From: a virus | Reading direction: 5' to 3' (one strand) | Length of the DNA: 29,733 nt | IMG/VR virus record: IMGVR_UViG_3300041583_000375 | Coordinates: 1 to 29,733 of that record | Part shown: positions 1 to 5,761 of the stretch, in pieces | Position numbering within the stretch: position 1 is the first letter of the stretch | Layout of the letters: each line of letters opens with the position of its first letter | Position numbers and translations under genes: made by a program | The notes under the pieces: model-generated | Told to the model about the DNA's origin: nothing | Databases searched by the model: none | What the model saw: only the letters and a program-made list of their open reading frames with translations

Positions 1-207
1 CAGCACCAGACCACAGCACCAGACCACAGCACCAGACCACAGCACCAGACCACAGCACCAGACCACAGCACCAGCACCAGACCACAGCACCAGACCACAG
101 CACCAGACCACAGCACCAGACCACAGCACCAGCACCAGACCACAGCACCAGACCACAGCACCAGACCACAGCACCAGCACCAGACCACAGCACCAGCACA
201 GGCACAG
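1..207. repeat. 13-bp tandem repeat array (truncated by window edge)
   Basis: The unit is cagcaccagacca. Uninterrupted runs of 5, 4, 3 and then 1 unit are separated by single cagcac hexamers, and the array decays into cagcacaggcacaggcc. Thirteen is not a multiple of three, so the array cannot hold one peptide repeat in frame. I see no gene in it. It begins before the window edge, so its full size is unknown, and collapse during assembly is possible. Confidence 0.9.
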
Positions 208-308
208 GCCACGAGGTACAGCAAAAAAGAAAAAACGGCGCACCAGGCGGCGCAAAGCCGAAAACAGCCGACAAACGGCGCATCTTGGCAGACAAACGGT
301 GAAATATA

Positions 309-361
309 GGTTGTAAGAGGGTTGTTTTAGGGTTATACTTTCCACACACCAACAAACAACC
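309..361 (+). promoter_or_regulatory. Promoter with GGTTGT operator boxes ahead of the AT-rich island
   Basis: A sigma70-like promoter is visible: TTGTAA at 311-316, a 17-bp spacer and TATACT at 334-339. GGTTGT boxes lie at 309-314, overlapping the -35, and at 320-325 in the spacer. A facing ACAACC lies at 356-361, 14 bases before the first small ORF. The layout fits a repressible promoter driving the genes up to the terminator at 2774. Confidence 0.55.
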
Positions 362-375
362 TAACGGAAAAAAGC

Positions 376-453
376 ATGATTCTCCTCCTCCTCGCGATAT
401 GCATTACGGGTTTCGCCATCGGCTCAAAGATTGCACGCTTTTTTAATGTCTGA
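376..453 (+). CDS. Small hydrophobic peptide, copy 1 (25 aa)
   Basis: An ATG ORF of 25 codons, preceded by a purine-rich stretch (cggaaaaaag). It begins MI followed by four Leu, then AICITGFAIGSKIARFFNV. It would form one short membrane-spanning helix with a basic C-terminal end (Lys, Arg). A second copy lies at 882-965, and most differences between them are synonymous, which argues that the peptide is translated and selected. No family is recognised. Similar single-helix phage peptides act as membrane toxins, inhibitors of host complexes or superinfection factors, but nothing here decides among these. Confidence 0.55.
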   Translation: MILLLLAICITGFAIGSKIARFFNV

Positions 454-482
454 CCTAACAACCTAAGCACAATTAAACTATC

Positions 483-860
483 ATGAAAAAAGCTAAATTT
501 CCACAATTCGATTCCTACGCTTGTGTAGGGGACAAAATCGAATGGACCTCTGACGGTTTCGATTTTGTTGCAACCCTTGAATCCGATACAGATTCCAATA
601 TTTCCGATTACGGATGTTATGGGCCCGTAAAAATCAAACAGTGGAAACATGACGAATGGTTTTTCGTTGGTGTAGTCGTATCGGTTTCCACAAACGGTGT
701 GCTGTTGTCAGACCACGCAGCCAGTTTGTGGGGTATCGAATGCAACTACAACAAAAAAGCTAATAAGTATCTGGCCACCGTAGCACGGGAATTACAGTCT
801 AAAGCATTGGAAACAGCCAAAACCGAAAAAGCCCACATATTGTCGGCTTTGCAGTCTTAA
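483..860 (+). CDS. Conserved phage/plasmid protein with WGIECNY motif (125 aa)
   Basis: A soluble, mildly acidic protein without signal or membrane segment. It begins with the pattern FDSYACVGDKIEW and has a central block KHDEWFFVGVVVSVS followed by ASLWGIECNY. I recognise this as an unnamed family found in phages and plasmids of alpha- and beta-proteobacteria; this is from memory and no function is known. It sits between the two copies of the hydrophobic peptide. The start at 483 is preceded by cacaattaaactatc, the same leader as the gene at 1387, not by a clear Shine-Dalgarno sequence. Base composition is far more AT-rich than the phage genes after 3263. Confidence 0.8.
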   Translation: MKKAKFPQFDSYACVGDKIEWTSDGFDFVATLESDTDSNISDYGCYGPVKIKQWKHDEWFFVGVVVSVSTNGVLLSDHAASLWGIECNYNKKANKYLATVARELQSKALETAKTEKAHILSALQS

Positions 861-881
861 CCCTTTTTAAAGAAAAAAATC

Positions 882-965
882 ATGGTCCTCCTCCTCCTCC
901 TCCTCGCGATATGCATTACGGGTTTCGCCATCGGCTCAAAGATTGCGCGTTTTTTCAACGTCTGA
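882..965 (+). CDS. Small hydrophobic peptide, copy 2 (27 aa)
   Basis: Near-copy of the ORF at 376. It starts MV, has six Leu instead of four, then the identical 19 residues AICITGFAIGSKIARFFNV. The Leu run differs by two CTC codons, which suggests replication slippage. Elsewhere the copies differ at third positions only (gca/gcg, cgc/cgt, aat/aac), apart from Ile/Val at residue 2. The duplication continues past the stop through tgacctaacaacct. An A-rich stretch (aaagaaaaaaatc) precedes the ATG. The predicted product is a single-helix membrane peptide of unknown role. Confidence 0.55.
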   Translation: MVLLLLLLAICITGFAIGSKIARFFNV

Positions 966-1000
966 CCTAACAACCTTTCCACAATAAAAGGAAAAATATC

Positions 1001-1348
1001 ATGTCCGCTTATATTTGCTCAGATCGCCAATTTGCCACTATCGCAAAATACCTTTTCACGGCGGAAAAAAGGCAACAAAGTTTCGCCGATAGTTTGAAAC
1101 GTGAGAATGTTAAGAGTGTTAACTATCGGTACCGCGAGAAAACCCGAGTAAAAAAGGTCGATTTAGCTTCAACGACCATTGAGTCTATTGCACAGTATCG
1201 CGCAGCCGATATTCTGCGCCTGCTTGCTTGTGTGGATTATCAATCGTGTGAACATCCCGATTATGACGATACGTTTTTCAATATGGCAGAACGCCTACTT
1301 ATGCCCGAAGCAAAAAAAGATCCAGGATCTACCGTCTGGTCCGTTTAA
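1001..1348 (+). CDS. Conserved hypothetical protein with DYQSCEHPD motif (115 aa)
   Basis: A soluble protein beginning MSAYICSD, with a basic, Tyr-rich middle (VNYRYREK) and a C-terminal block LACVDYQSCEHPDYDDTF. I recall this C-terminal motif from small phage and plasmid proteins often found near GP88-type and DUF6926-type genes; the function is unknown. The start at 1001 follows acaataaaaggaaaaatatc, the only gene of the island with a fair purine-rich ribosome-binding site. It is probably co-transcribed with its neighbours from the promoter at 311. Confidence 0.8.
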   Translation: MSAYICSDRQFATIAKYLFTAEKRQQSFADSLKRENVKSVNYRYREKTRVKKVDLASTTIESIAQYRAADILRLLACVDYQSCEHPDYDDTFFNMAERLLMPEAKKDPGSTVWSV

Positions 1349-1386
1349 TCCGCCCATACTTACAACCCTCTCACAATTAAACTATC

Positions 1387-1605
1387 ATGAAAACAGAAAC
1401 AGTTGTTCTCCCGGCATATTGGGCACAAGCATTGGTTAATTGCGATTTCTCCGATATAACATTGGTCGACTTACATGAGTTGACATATTGGCAGCACGCG
1501 AACCCAGAATATAAAAACTGTTTGACCTGCAGCGATACAACCGTAATAGCACGGTTTAAAGGGGTTTTAACTGAATGCCTTGAATTCTCATTCGATGTTT
1601 CTTGA
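1387..1605 (+). CDS. DUF6926-like small protein (72 aa)
   Basis: A 72-residue protein with the order LPAYWAQALVNCDFS (residues 8-22), then a CSD motif and a C-terminal segment RFKGVLTECLEFSF. This resembles the small phage family I know as DUF6926 (LP.HWA.ALINGD...CSD...F.R..G....CLEY.F); the assignment is from memory and moderate. No catalytic function is known. The 22 bases from cacaattaaac through the first codons are identical to those at the 483 gene, so the start is well supported. Confidence 0.7.
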   Translation: MKTETVVLPAYWAQALVNCDFSDITLVDLHELTYWQHANPEYKNCLTCSDTTVIARFKGVLTECLEFSFDVS

Positions 1606-1634
1606 TGCACCCCAACCCTTTAACAATTAATATC

Positions 1635-2507
1635 ATGCAAAAAAAATCATTCTCTTCGGCTGCCCTTGTGTTTTCTGCTTTGCAAGAAATGGCGGTAGTC
1701 ATTCAAACGGGAAACCGTGCGGATATATCTAATGCAATAGCGGCAGCATTGGAAAACCCATTGTTCGCATCCAAGGGTTGGCAAGCCAATTTTATTAAAC
1801 TTCAAACAGTGTTTGCAACCCGCATACCCGCATTTTCCATATTTGCAATGGGTGGAAACAGCAAGCTCCCATTTATTGCGTTTTCTACGTTACCCGGGGT
1901 TACATGCCCCGGTGCCGGAGAATGCCTATCGTTCTGTTATTCGTACTCAGCATGGCGGTACCCAGCTGCGTTTTCGCGTCAAGCGCAGAATGCTTTTCTC
2001 ATGCGCTTTAATCAGAATGCCATTAGCTCAGATTTTTGCGATATAGCAGAAAATAGGCCAGACGGGTTTGATTGTCGTCTTTATGTTGATGGCGATTTTG
2101 CTAATGTTGCCGATGTTGCGTTTTGGATGTCTGAAATAAAACGCGCACCATTGGCACGGGTTTACGGATATTCTAAGAGTTTTGCAGTTCTATTGGGTTA
2201 CGGGTTAGTTAATTCGTTCCCTTCGAATTACATGCTTAATCTGTCAAGTGGACATAATGCATCCCCAGAATTATTCGAAGCAGTAAAAACCCTGCCCATT
2301 GTGCGAGGGGAATTTAGGGCTGTTTCCATCGGCCGAAAAGTGAAATCCAATGAGCACGGTACTAAAGAGATTAACGCTGCATTGCGCGCGGCTGTTCCCG
2401 AAAAAATGTTCCCATGCCCCGGGGCTTGCGGTAGTTGCACAGGTGCTGGCCATGCATGCGGGTTACCTGCCATGCGTGGGCGCGTGATTGCTATTGCGAT
2501 CCACTAA
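1635..2507 (+). CDS. GP88-like cysteine-rich protein (290 aa)
   Basis: This resembles the phage Gene-product-88 family. An N-terminal helical part of about 65 residues is followed by FAMGGNSKLPFIAFSTLPGV, then a Cys cluster C91-x5-C97-x3-C101 next to SAWRYP. The middle has YVDGDF and ARVYGYSKS. A C-terminal cluster C261-x3-C265-x2-C268 is followed by C275. Seven clustered cysteines suggest one or two metal or Fe-S sites. The CX3CX2C spacing equals the radical-SAM signature, but it lies at the unusual C-terminal end, so I do not claim that activity. I chose the ATG at 1635 over 1602 because it follows acaattaatatc, the leader shared with other island genes. Confidence 0.75.
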   Translation: MQKKSFSSAALVFSALQEMAVVIQTGNRADISNAIAAALENPLFASKGWQANFIKLQTVFATRIPAFSIFAMGGNSKLPFIAFSTLPGVTCPGAGECLSFCYSYSAWRYPAAFSRQAQNAFLMRFNQNAISSDFCDIAENRPDGFDCRLYVDGDFANVADVAFWMSEIKRAPLARVYGYSKSFAVLLGYGLVNSFPSNYMLNLSSGHNASPELFEAVKTLPIVRGEFRAVSIGRKVKSNEHGTKEINAALRAAVPEKMFPCPGACGSCTGAGHACGLPAMRGRVIAIAIH

Positions 2508-2508
2508 T

Positions 2509-2595
2509 ATGGAATACGTCAAAGCGCTGTTAGCGGGGCTTGTGATATCGGCACCGTTTATATACGAAACCCTGCTAACCTTTATTGGAAAATAA
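2509..2595 (+). CDS. Small hydrophobic ORF (28 aa)
   Basis: An ATG ORF starting one base after the GP88-like stop codon. It begins MEYVKALLAGLVISAPFIY and ends LLTFIGK, with a hydrophobic middle that could span a membrane once. No family is recognised and no clear ribosome-binding site is seen, although re-initiation after the upstream stop is possible. It could be a chance ORF. Confidence 0.35.
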   Translation: MEYVKALLAGLVISAPFIYETLLTFIGK

Positions 2596-2596
2596 A

Positions 2597-2728
2597 ATGC
2601 GATATTTTAAAGTCTCATGGGTTGATGCGTACGGTATCGTATGTTTTTCGGATCCGATTACAACATGGGTTAACGCTGAAATGTACCGATTAGCTATCAT
2701 GGAACATGCTGTTATTTTGAAATACTAA
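2597..2728 (+). CDS. Small hypothetical protein (43 aa)
   Basis: An ATG ORF starting two bases after the previous stop codon and ending 19 bases before the terminator stem. It begins MRYFKVSWVDAYGIVCF and includes DPITTWVNAEMYRL. It is soluble, of mixed composition and not recognised. Its position as the last ORF before a strong terminator and its tight spacing support translation. Confidence 0.45.
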   Translation: MRYFKVSWVDAYGIVCFSDPITTWVNAEMYRLAIMEHAVILKY

Positions 2729-2747
2729 AAAATCTATGTTTAATTTT

Positions 2748-2774
2748 AATACCCGCAAAATGCGGGTATTTTTT
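2748..2774 (+). terminator. Rho-independent terminator of the AT-rich island
   Basis: A perfect 10-bp stem, aatacccgca / tgcgggtatt, with loop aaa is followed by TTTT. It ends the plus-strand small-gene unit, and the sequence turns GC-rich immediately after it. Confidence 0.9.
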
Positions 2775-2780
2775 GGCTTT

Positions 2781-2969
2781 GCGTGTTCTGACCCACCTGA
2801 GGGGCCGATGCGGTGCCGCGCGTGTTCTGGCCCACCTGATGGGCCGATGCGGTGCCGCGCGTGTTCTGACCCACCTGATGGGCCGATGCGGTGCCGCGCG
2901 TGTTCTGGCCCACCTGATGGGCCGATGCGGTGCCGCGCGTGTTCTGGCCCACCTGATGGGCCGATGCGG
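2781..2969. repeat. 39-bp GC-rich tandem repeat, about 4.8 copies
   Basis: Five copies start at 2781, 2820, 2859, 2898 and 2937; the last is truncated. Units begin gcgtgttctg and contain cccacctgatgggccgatg. Copies differ at few positions (gacccac/ggcccac, gagg/gatg). Most units can form a ccca...tggg hairpin. Thirty-nine is divisible by three, so long ORFs appear on both strands by default, and I do not call a protein. Confidence 0.9.
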
Positions 2970-3262
2970 AAAGCAGAAAACCCAACAAAATCAACGATCT
3001 ACGTCATTTTGTGGAAAAAATACCACATAAATCGTGTTCCGAGGACCGCCCCCCGCCGGAAAACCAGGCCAAAAACAGAAACCGAGGACCGGGCAGGCCG
3101 GGGAGCCGGGCAGAAAACCCCGAAATAGGAAAAGTCGTCCCGGTTTATTTTTTGGGGAAAACCGCCGCCAGAAAAGGCGTCCCGATTTATTTTTTGGGGA
3201 AAGCCCCTGGGCAAAGGGCAGCGTCGGCGCGGCGCGCGGAGTTTTCGGGCGTCGGCGCGGGC
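2970..3262. other. Intergenic stretch without recognised gene; 24-bp direct repeat
   Basis: No convincing gene. A 24-bp direct repeat, starting gtcccggtttatttttt at 3137-3160 and gtcccgatttatttttt at 3179-3202, has one mismatch and a period of 42. The stretch lies downstream of both the plus-strand terminator and the minus-strand gene ending at 3263, so it is a convergent gap. Overlapping ORFs here are low-complexity (Pro/Arg/Lys) and look accidental. Confidence 0.6.
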
Positions 3263-3520
3263 CTACGGGGGCGGCGCGCACATCGCGCGGTCCAAGGCGT
3301 CGGCTGCGGCCGAGTCAAGCGCGTTGCGGTCCAGCAGTGCGGCAGACAGCTGTGCCAGCGTGCTGGTGGTTTGGGTGTGGCGCAGCAGCGCCGTGCTTGA
3401 TGCCGCGAGCACCAAGCCGTCAATGCTTGGCGGCGCCAAGCGCCAAGGGCGCAGTGCGGGGCCTGGGCAATCGTTGCACAGGCCGGCGGGCCAGACGCCG
3501 TGCACGCAGGTGAACCACAT
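3263..3520 (-). CDS. Small hypothetical protein with CxxC (85 aa)
   Basis: It starts at an ATG within the TGATG overlap with the upstream membrane-protein gene, so translation is probably coupled. The N-terminus has C5, then C15-N-D-C18, which could bind a metal. The C-terminal half (VLAASSTALLRHTQTTSTLA, then LDRNALDSAAADALDRAM) looks helical. No family is recognised. A longer ORF from 3721 exists in the same frame, but its first 67 residues are a basic shadow of the upstream gene. Confidence 0.6.
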   Translation of the reverse strand: MWFTCVHGVWPAGLCNDCPGPALRPWRLAPPSIDGLVLAASSTALLRHTQTTSTLAQLSAALLDRNALDSAAADALDRAMCAPPP

Positions 3521-3837
3521 CACCGGTACGCCGGGTCGGTAGGCAGCTCCACCACCATTGGCCAGCGGTTTGCGGGTGGCGTGGCGCCGACCGCAGCGAA
3601 GCCCCACAGCACCAAGCGACGGGCGACCTCTTCCAGCGCCAGCAAGGGCAGCCGGGCAAAGGCGACGGCCAGCACCAGCGAGCCTCCCGTGGTGACGAGC
3701 AGCACGGCGGGCACGATGCACAGTGCCATGCGCAGACCGGACACGCGGCGCATGTGCAACCCTGGCGCGCTGGGCACCGGGGTTGCGGGATCCGGCACCG
3801 AGGTTTTCGGGTCGGGGGTCGGCTTCGAGATGGGCAT
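3520..3837 (-). CDS. Small membrane protein (105 aa)
   Basis: A Pro/Thr-rich N-terminal tail (residues 1-27) precedes MRRVSGLR and a hydrophobic helix at about 37-60 (ALCIVPAVLLVTTGGSLVLA). An amphipathic segment and a short C-terminal tail ending in TDPAYR follow. The basic residues before the helix suggest an inner-membrane protein with its N-terminus inside. The start at 3837 has gcgagg 8 bases upstream. It lies between the Mor-like gene and the 85-aa gene in one minus-strand unit. Phage membrane proteins of this size include holins and superinfection proteins; nothing here decides the role. Confidence 0.65.
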   Translation of the reverse strand: MPISKPTPDPKTSVPDPATPVPSAPGLHMRRVSGLRMALCIVPAVLLVTTGGSLVLAVAFARLPLLALEEVARRLVLWGFAAVGATPPANRWPMVVELPTDPAYR

Positions 3838-3856
3838 GCTTGGTCCTCGCGGTAGG

Positions 3857-4390
3857 TCAGACGGTTGGGGGCGTTTTGCCGGGGGCGTTTCCCGGGACGT
3901 TTTCCCAGGGCCTTTCCTGGGACGTTTTTCCAGGGCATTTGCGGGGACGTTTTTCCAGGGCATTTGCGGGGACGTTTTCTGCCCCTACTTTTCCTGGCGT
4001 TTGCTCGGGCAAAAGACCAGCACCGATGAGCTCACGCAGGATGCGGCTGGCGTGGCGCTCGGAGATCATCAGTCGGTCGGAGATGGCCTTCTTGCCCATC
4101 CCTGTAGCCGCAGCATCGCGGACCTTGCGGCGCAGCGCGTCAGAGTACGAATGCATCCCACCCAGCAGCACCGGCAGCCAAACGGTCTGCCCACCGAACT
4201 CAGTGATGAGGTTCGCCAGCGGGCGCTCCCCAAGCAGCTTTGAGAGGGGGTGGTTTTCCGTGGGCTTATCGGGGACGTAAAGGTTCGTACCCCCGTACCA
4301 CTGCACCAGCAGCACGGTGCGGCTCCAGCCCACCAGGGCGCAGACATCGTCCAAGGTTGTGGCAGGGCGCAGCAAGGTTGTGGATGTCAT
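3857..4390 (-). CDS. Mor-like transcription activator (177 aa)
   Basis: The centre has the Mor/C activator pattern: LANLITEFGGQTVWLP (residues 58-73), then ALRRKVRDAAATGMGKKAIS and a helix-turn-helix at about 97-120 (ISDRLMISERHASRILREL). Mor of phage Mu is a dimeric activator of middle promoters, and homologues act on late or lysogeny genes; which promoter this one serves is unknown. Residues 128-177 are a Lys/Pro-rich tail encoded by 25-bp DNA repeats, absent from typical Mor proteins. The ATG lies directly next to an operator-like palindrome (4392-4412) with no Shine-Dalgarno sequence in between, so translation may be leaderless. Confidence 0.7.
   Translation of the reverse strand: MTSTTLLRPATTLDDVCALVGWSRTVLLVQWYGGTNLYVPDKPTENHPLSKLLGERPLANLITEFGGQTVWLPVLLGGMHSYSDALRRKVRDAAATGMGKKAISDRLMISERHASRILRELIGAGLLPEQTPGKVGAENVPANALEKRPRKCPGKTSQERPWENVPGNAPGKTPPTV
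3870..3985. repeat. 25-bp tandem repeat in the 3' end of the Mor-like gene
   Basis: Core gacgttttt occurs at 3896, 3921, 3946 and 3971, exactly 25 bp apart, with a degenerate copy near 3870. Two units are identical over gacgtttttccagggcattt. The period is not a multiple of three, so successive units are read in different frames; they encode variations of Asn/Val/Pro/Lys/Arg, not a true peptide repeat. Confidence 0.85.
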
Positions 4391-4391
4391 G

Positions 4392-4412
4392 GTTGTGAGT
4401 GTAGTTCACAAC
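4392..4412. promoter_or_regulatory. Operator palindrome GTTGTGA-N7-TCACAAC
   Basis: A perfect 7-bp inverted repeat immediately upstream of the Mor-like start codon, with one more GGTTGTG at 4427-4433. The half-site is the one seen at 11463, 12075 and 20164. A protein bound here would control the Mor-like operon. Confidence 0.55.
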
Positions 4413-4788
4413 TTCGGGTTGTGCGCACTTGCCACCAGCGCACCGCCAAGGGCACCAAGGCCGGCCCACCGCGCACCGCACAAAGCCATCAGCGTAGGGC
4501 ACCGGGCCAGCATCAAGAACTCTCAGCATCAAGAATGGCCTTGACCGCCGCCTCTACCGTTTTCGGAAAATTTTCCCAGTCCACTATGAAAAACGTGAAC
4601 GGGCCTTTTTTTCCGGAATCAATCTTTAGTTCGGAAAATAAGTGATGTTGGCATCATCAACAATACACCCCCTAAAGGGGGTGGTGTATTATTGATTCTT
4701 GATTCTGCGGTATCAGGAATCAATAAAGGGTATTCTTGATGATTGTTGATTCCGGGGGTAGTTGCTGATTCTGAGGCGTTTTGAGCAC
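4413..4788. other. Intergenic region with TTGATTC motif cluster and hairpin
   Basis: No gene is seen. TTGATTC occurs at 4692-4698, 4699-4705 (a direct tandem pair) and 4746-4752; the inverse GAATCAA at 4616-4622 and 4717-4723; CTGATTC at 4765. A hairpin occupies 4662-4690 (aatacacc/ggtgtatt with inner CCCCC/GGGGG), and TGATG-N4-CATCA lies at 4643-4656. The segment from about 4560 is AT-rich. It could be a repressor-binding array or a replication origin. Confidence 0.5.
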
Positions 4789-4811
4789 AAAAAAGCCGCC
4801 TCGAGGGGCGG
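4789..4811 (-). terminator. Rho-independent terminator for the 5639-4862 operon
   Basis: Read on the minus strand: ccgcc-cctcga-ggcgg followed by cTTTTTT. It lies about 50 bases downstream of the stop codon at 4862. Confidence 0.75.
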
Positions 4812-4861
4812 ATTTCCTGGGTTGTTTTGTGGTGGTTTTTGGGCGGGGCCCGCCCTCCCCG

Positions 4862-5242
4862 TCAATACTCCGTCAACAGGATCAGCCTGCCCACACTGCT
4901 CTCGACGGTCAGCAGCATGTCCCATTTGCCCTCGGGCAGGTCGGTCCACTCGACAGCGCAGGTGTAGAGCGCCGGGTCTTCATCCCCGGTGGTGGCGGTG
5001 ATCCGGCACTTGCTGCCCTTGACCTCGACCGAGATCGTGAGCATCACGAACCCGGGCTGCCCACTGCGCAGGGCGTCCGGCAACTCAGTACCCAGAATGT
5101 CCAGCAGCCAGTAGCAGCCGCTCTCGGCCACCTCCTTCACGCCGTCGGAGTAGTGCATCCAGCGGTAGAGGGGGTTGAAGTGGAACTGGTCGGTGCCGTT
5201 GCGGCTTTGGCCAAGGGCGCGGGTGAAATCTTCGGTGTTCAT
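4862..5242 (-). CDS. DUF6876-like protein (126 aa)
   Basis: It begins MNTEDFTRALGQ and carries WMHYSDGVKEVAESGCYWLLDIL, followed by beta-rich sequence (FVMLTISVEVKGSKCRITAT). The block 'Y(S/T)DGVK..AE..G.YWLLD' matches the family I know as DUF6876, small phage and bacterial proteins of unknown function; the assignment is from memory. The start lies in an ATGA overlap with the upstream gene, so the three genes 5639-4862 are coupled. The upstream extension of this frame to 5476 is a shadow of the 60-aa gene. Confidence 0.75.
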   Translation of the reverse strand: MNTEDFTRALGQSRNGTDQFHFNPLYRWMHYSDGVKEVAESGCYWLLDILGTELPDALRSGQPGFVMLTISVEVKGSKCRITATTGDEDPALYTCAVEWTDLPEGKWDMLLTVESSVGRLILLTEY

Positions 5243-5421
5243 GGGCTGCTTTCCAAGGGGGGATCGGACGGGTGGCCCCAGGGCTGTGCGCCCTGGTAGG
5301 CGGCGTAGAAGTCGGCGGTCTCCTGCGGGGGCATCAGATCGTCGCGGGCGGTCTGGCTGGCTTCCAGGCGGTACATGCTTTGCACTGCGGCGCCGATGAA
5401 TGGGGTGTTGAAATACTTCAT
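5239..5421 (-). CDS. Hypothetical protein (60 aa)
   Basis: Middle gene of a three-gene minus operon, with ATGA overlaps at both ends (start at 5421, stop at 5239). It begins MKYFNTPFIGAAVQSMYRL, continues with a polar helical part (PPQETADFYAAYQGA) and ends Pro/Ser-rich. It is soluble and unrecognised. The precise overlaps are the main support for translation. Confidence 0.7.
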   Translation of the reverse strand: MKYFNTPFIGAAVQSMYRLEASQTARDDLMPPQETADFYAAYQGAQPWGHPSDPPLESSP

Positions 5422-5639
5422 GAGGTAGGCTGGTCCAGCAGCACCGCGTAACCGCGGGCGGGCACCCAGCAGCCACCCCAGTCGATCGCCTCCCCCGCGC
5501 GGGCCTGCACCACGGTGCGAGGCACTTCAGGCCCGCGCCATGAGATGCTTTTCACGTCACCCGGCTCGGAGTCAAAGCGCACCCCTTTCGCGGGGGTCAG
5601 CAGCAGAATTTTTACTTTGCTTTTTTGCGAGACAGTCAT
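5418..5639 (-). CDS. Hypothetical protein (73 aa)
   Basis: First gene of the minus operon, directly downstream of the promoter at 5673-5702. It begins MTVSQKSKVKILLLTPAKGV and has a beta-rich composition with WRGPEVPRTVV and DWGGCWVPARGYAVLL. No signal peptide, membrane helix or known motif is seen. A purine-rich aaagagcaac precedes the ATG. Function unknown; probably an early accessory protein. Confidence 0.7.
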   Translation of the reverse strand: MTVSQKSKVKILLLTPAKGVRFDSEPGDVKSISWRGPEVPRTVVQARAGEAIDWGGCWVPARGYAVLLDQPTS

Positions 5640-5666
5640 GTTGCTCTTTCATTTAGGTTGTTGACA

Positions 5667-5702
5667 GGTTGTATTCTACATAGAAAAACAACCTTACGAC
5701 AA
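5667..5702 (-). promoter_or_regulatory. Promoter with GGTTGT-N15-ACAACC operator
   Basis: On the minus strand: TTGTCG (5702-5697), an 18-bp spacer, TAGAAT (5678-5673). An inverted pair GGTTGT/ACAACC (5688-5693 and 5667-5672) brackets the -10. A further GGTTGT on the plus strand lies at 5656-5661. The layout closely matches the sites at 20183 and 24431. Confidence 0.6.
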
Positions 5703-5717
5703 CCGTTCGTCGGAACG

Positions 5718-5741
5718 TAAAAAAGGCACCCGAAGGTGCCT
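5718..5741 (-). terminator. Rho-independent terminator after the primase operon
   Basis: Read on the minus strand: aggcacc-ttcg-ggtgcct followed by TTTTTT. The 7-bp stem carries the stabilising TTCG tetraloop. It lies about 20 bases downstream of the stop codon at 5762. Confidence 0.9.
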
Positions 5742-5761
5742 CTTCTGGGTAGCGCTTCAGT

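Noticed and set aside
2781-2969. CRISPR array
   Set aside because: The units are contiguous without unique spacers, and no cas genes are present.
2736-3128. 130-aa ORF through the terminator and 39-bp repeats, with Cys/Pro repeats
   Set aside because: Its start lies just before the terminator stem, the repeat period divisible by three keeps all frames open, and no initiation signal is seen.
4836-4853. GC hairpin gggcgg-ggc-ccgccc as terminator
   Set aside because: It lacks a T-run on either strand; the hairpin at 4796-4811 with six T is the better terminator.
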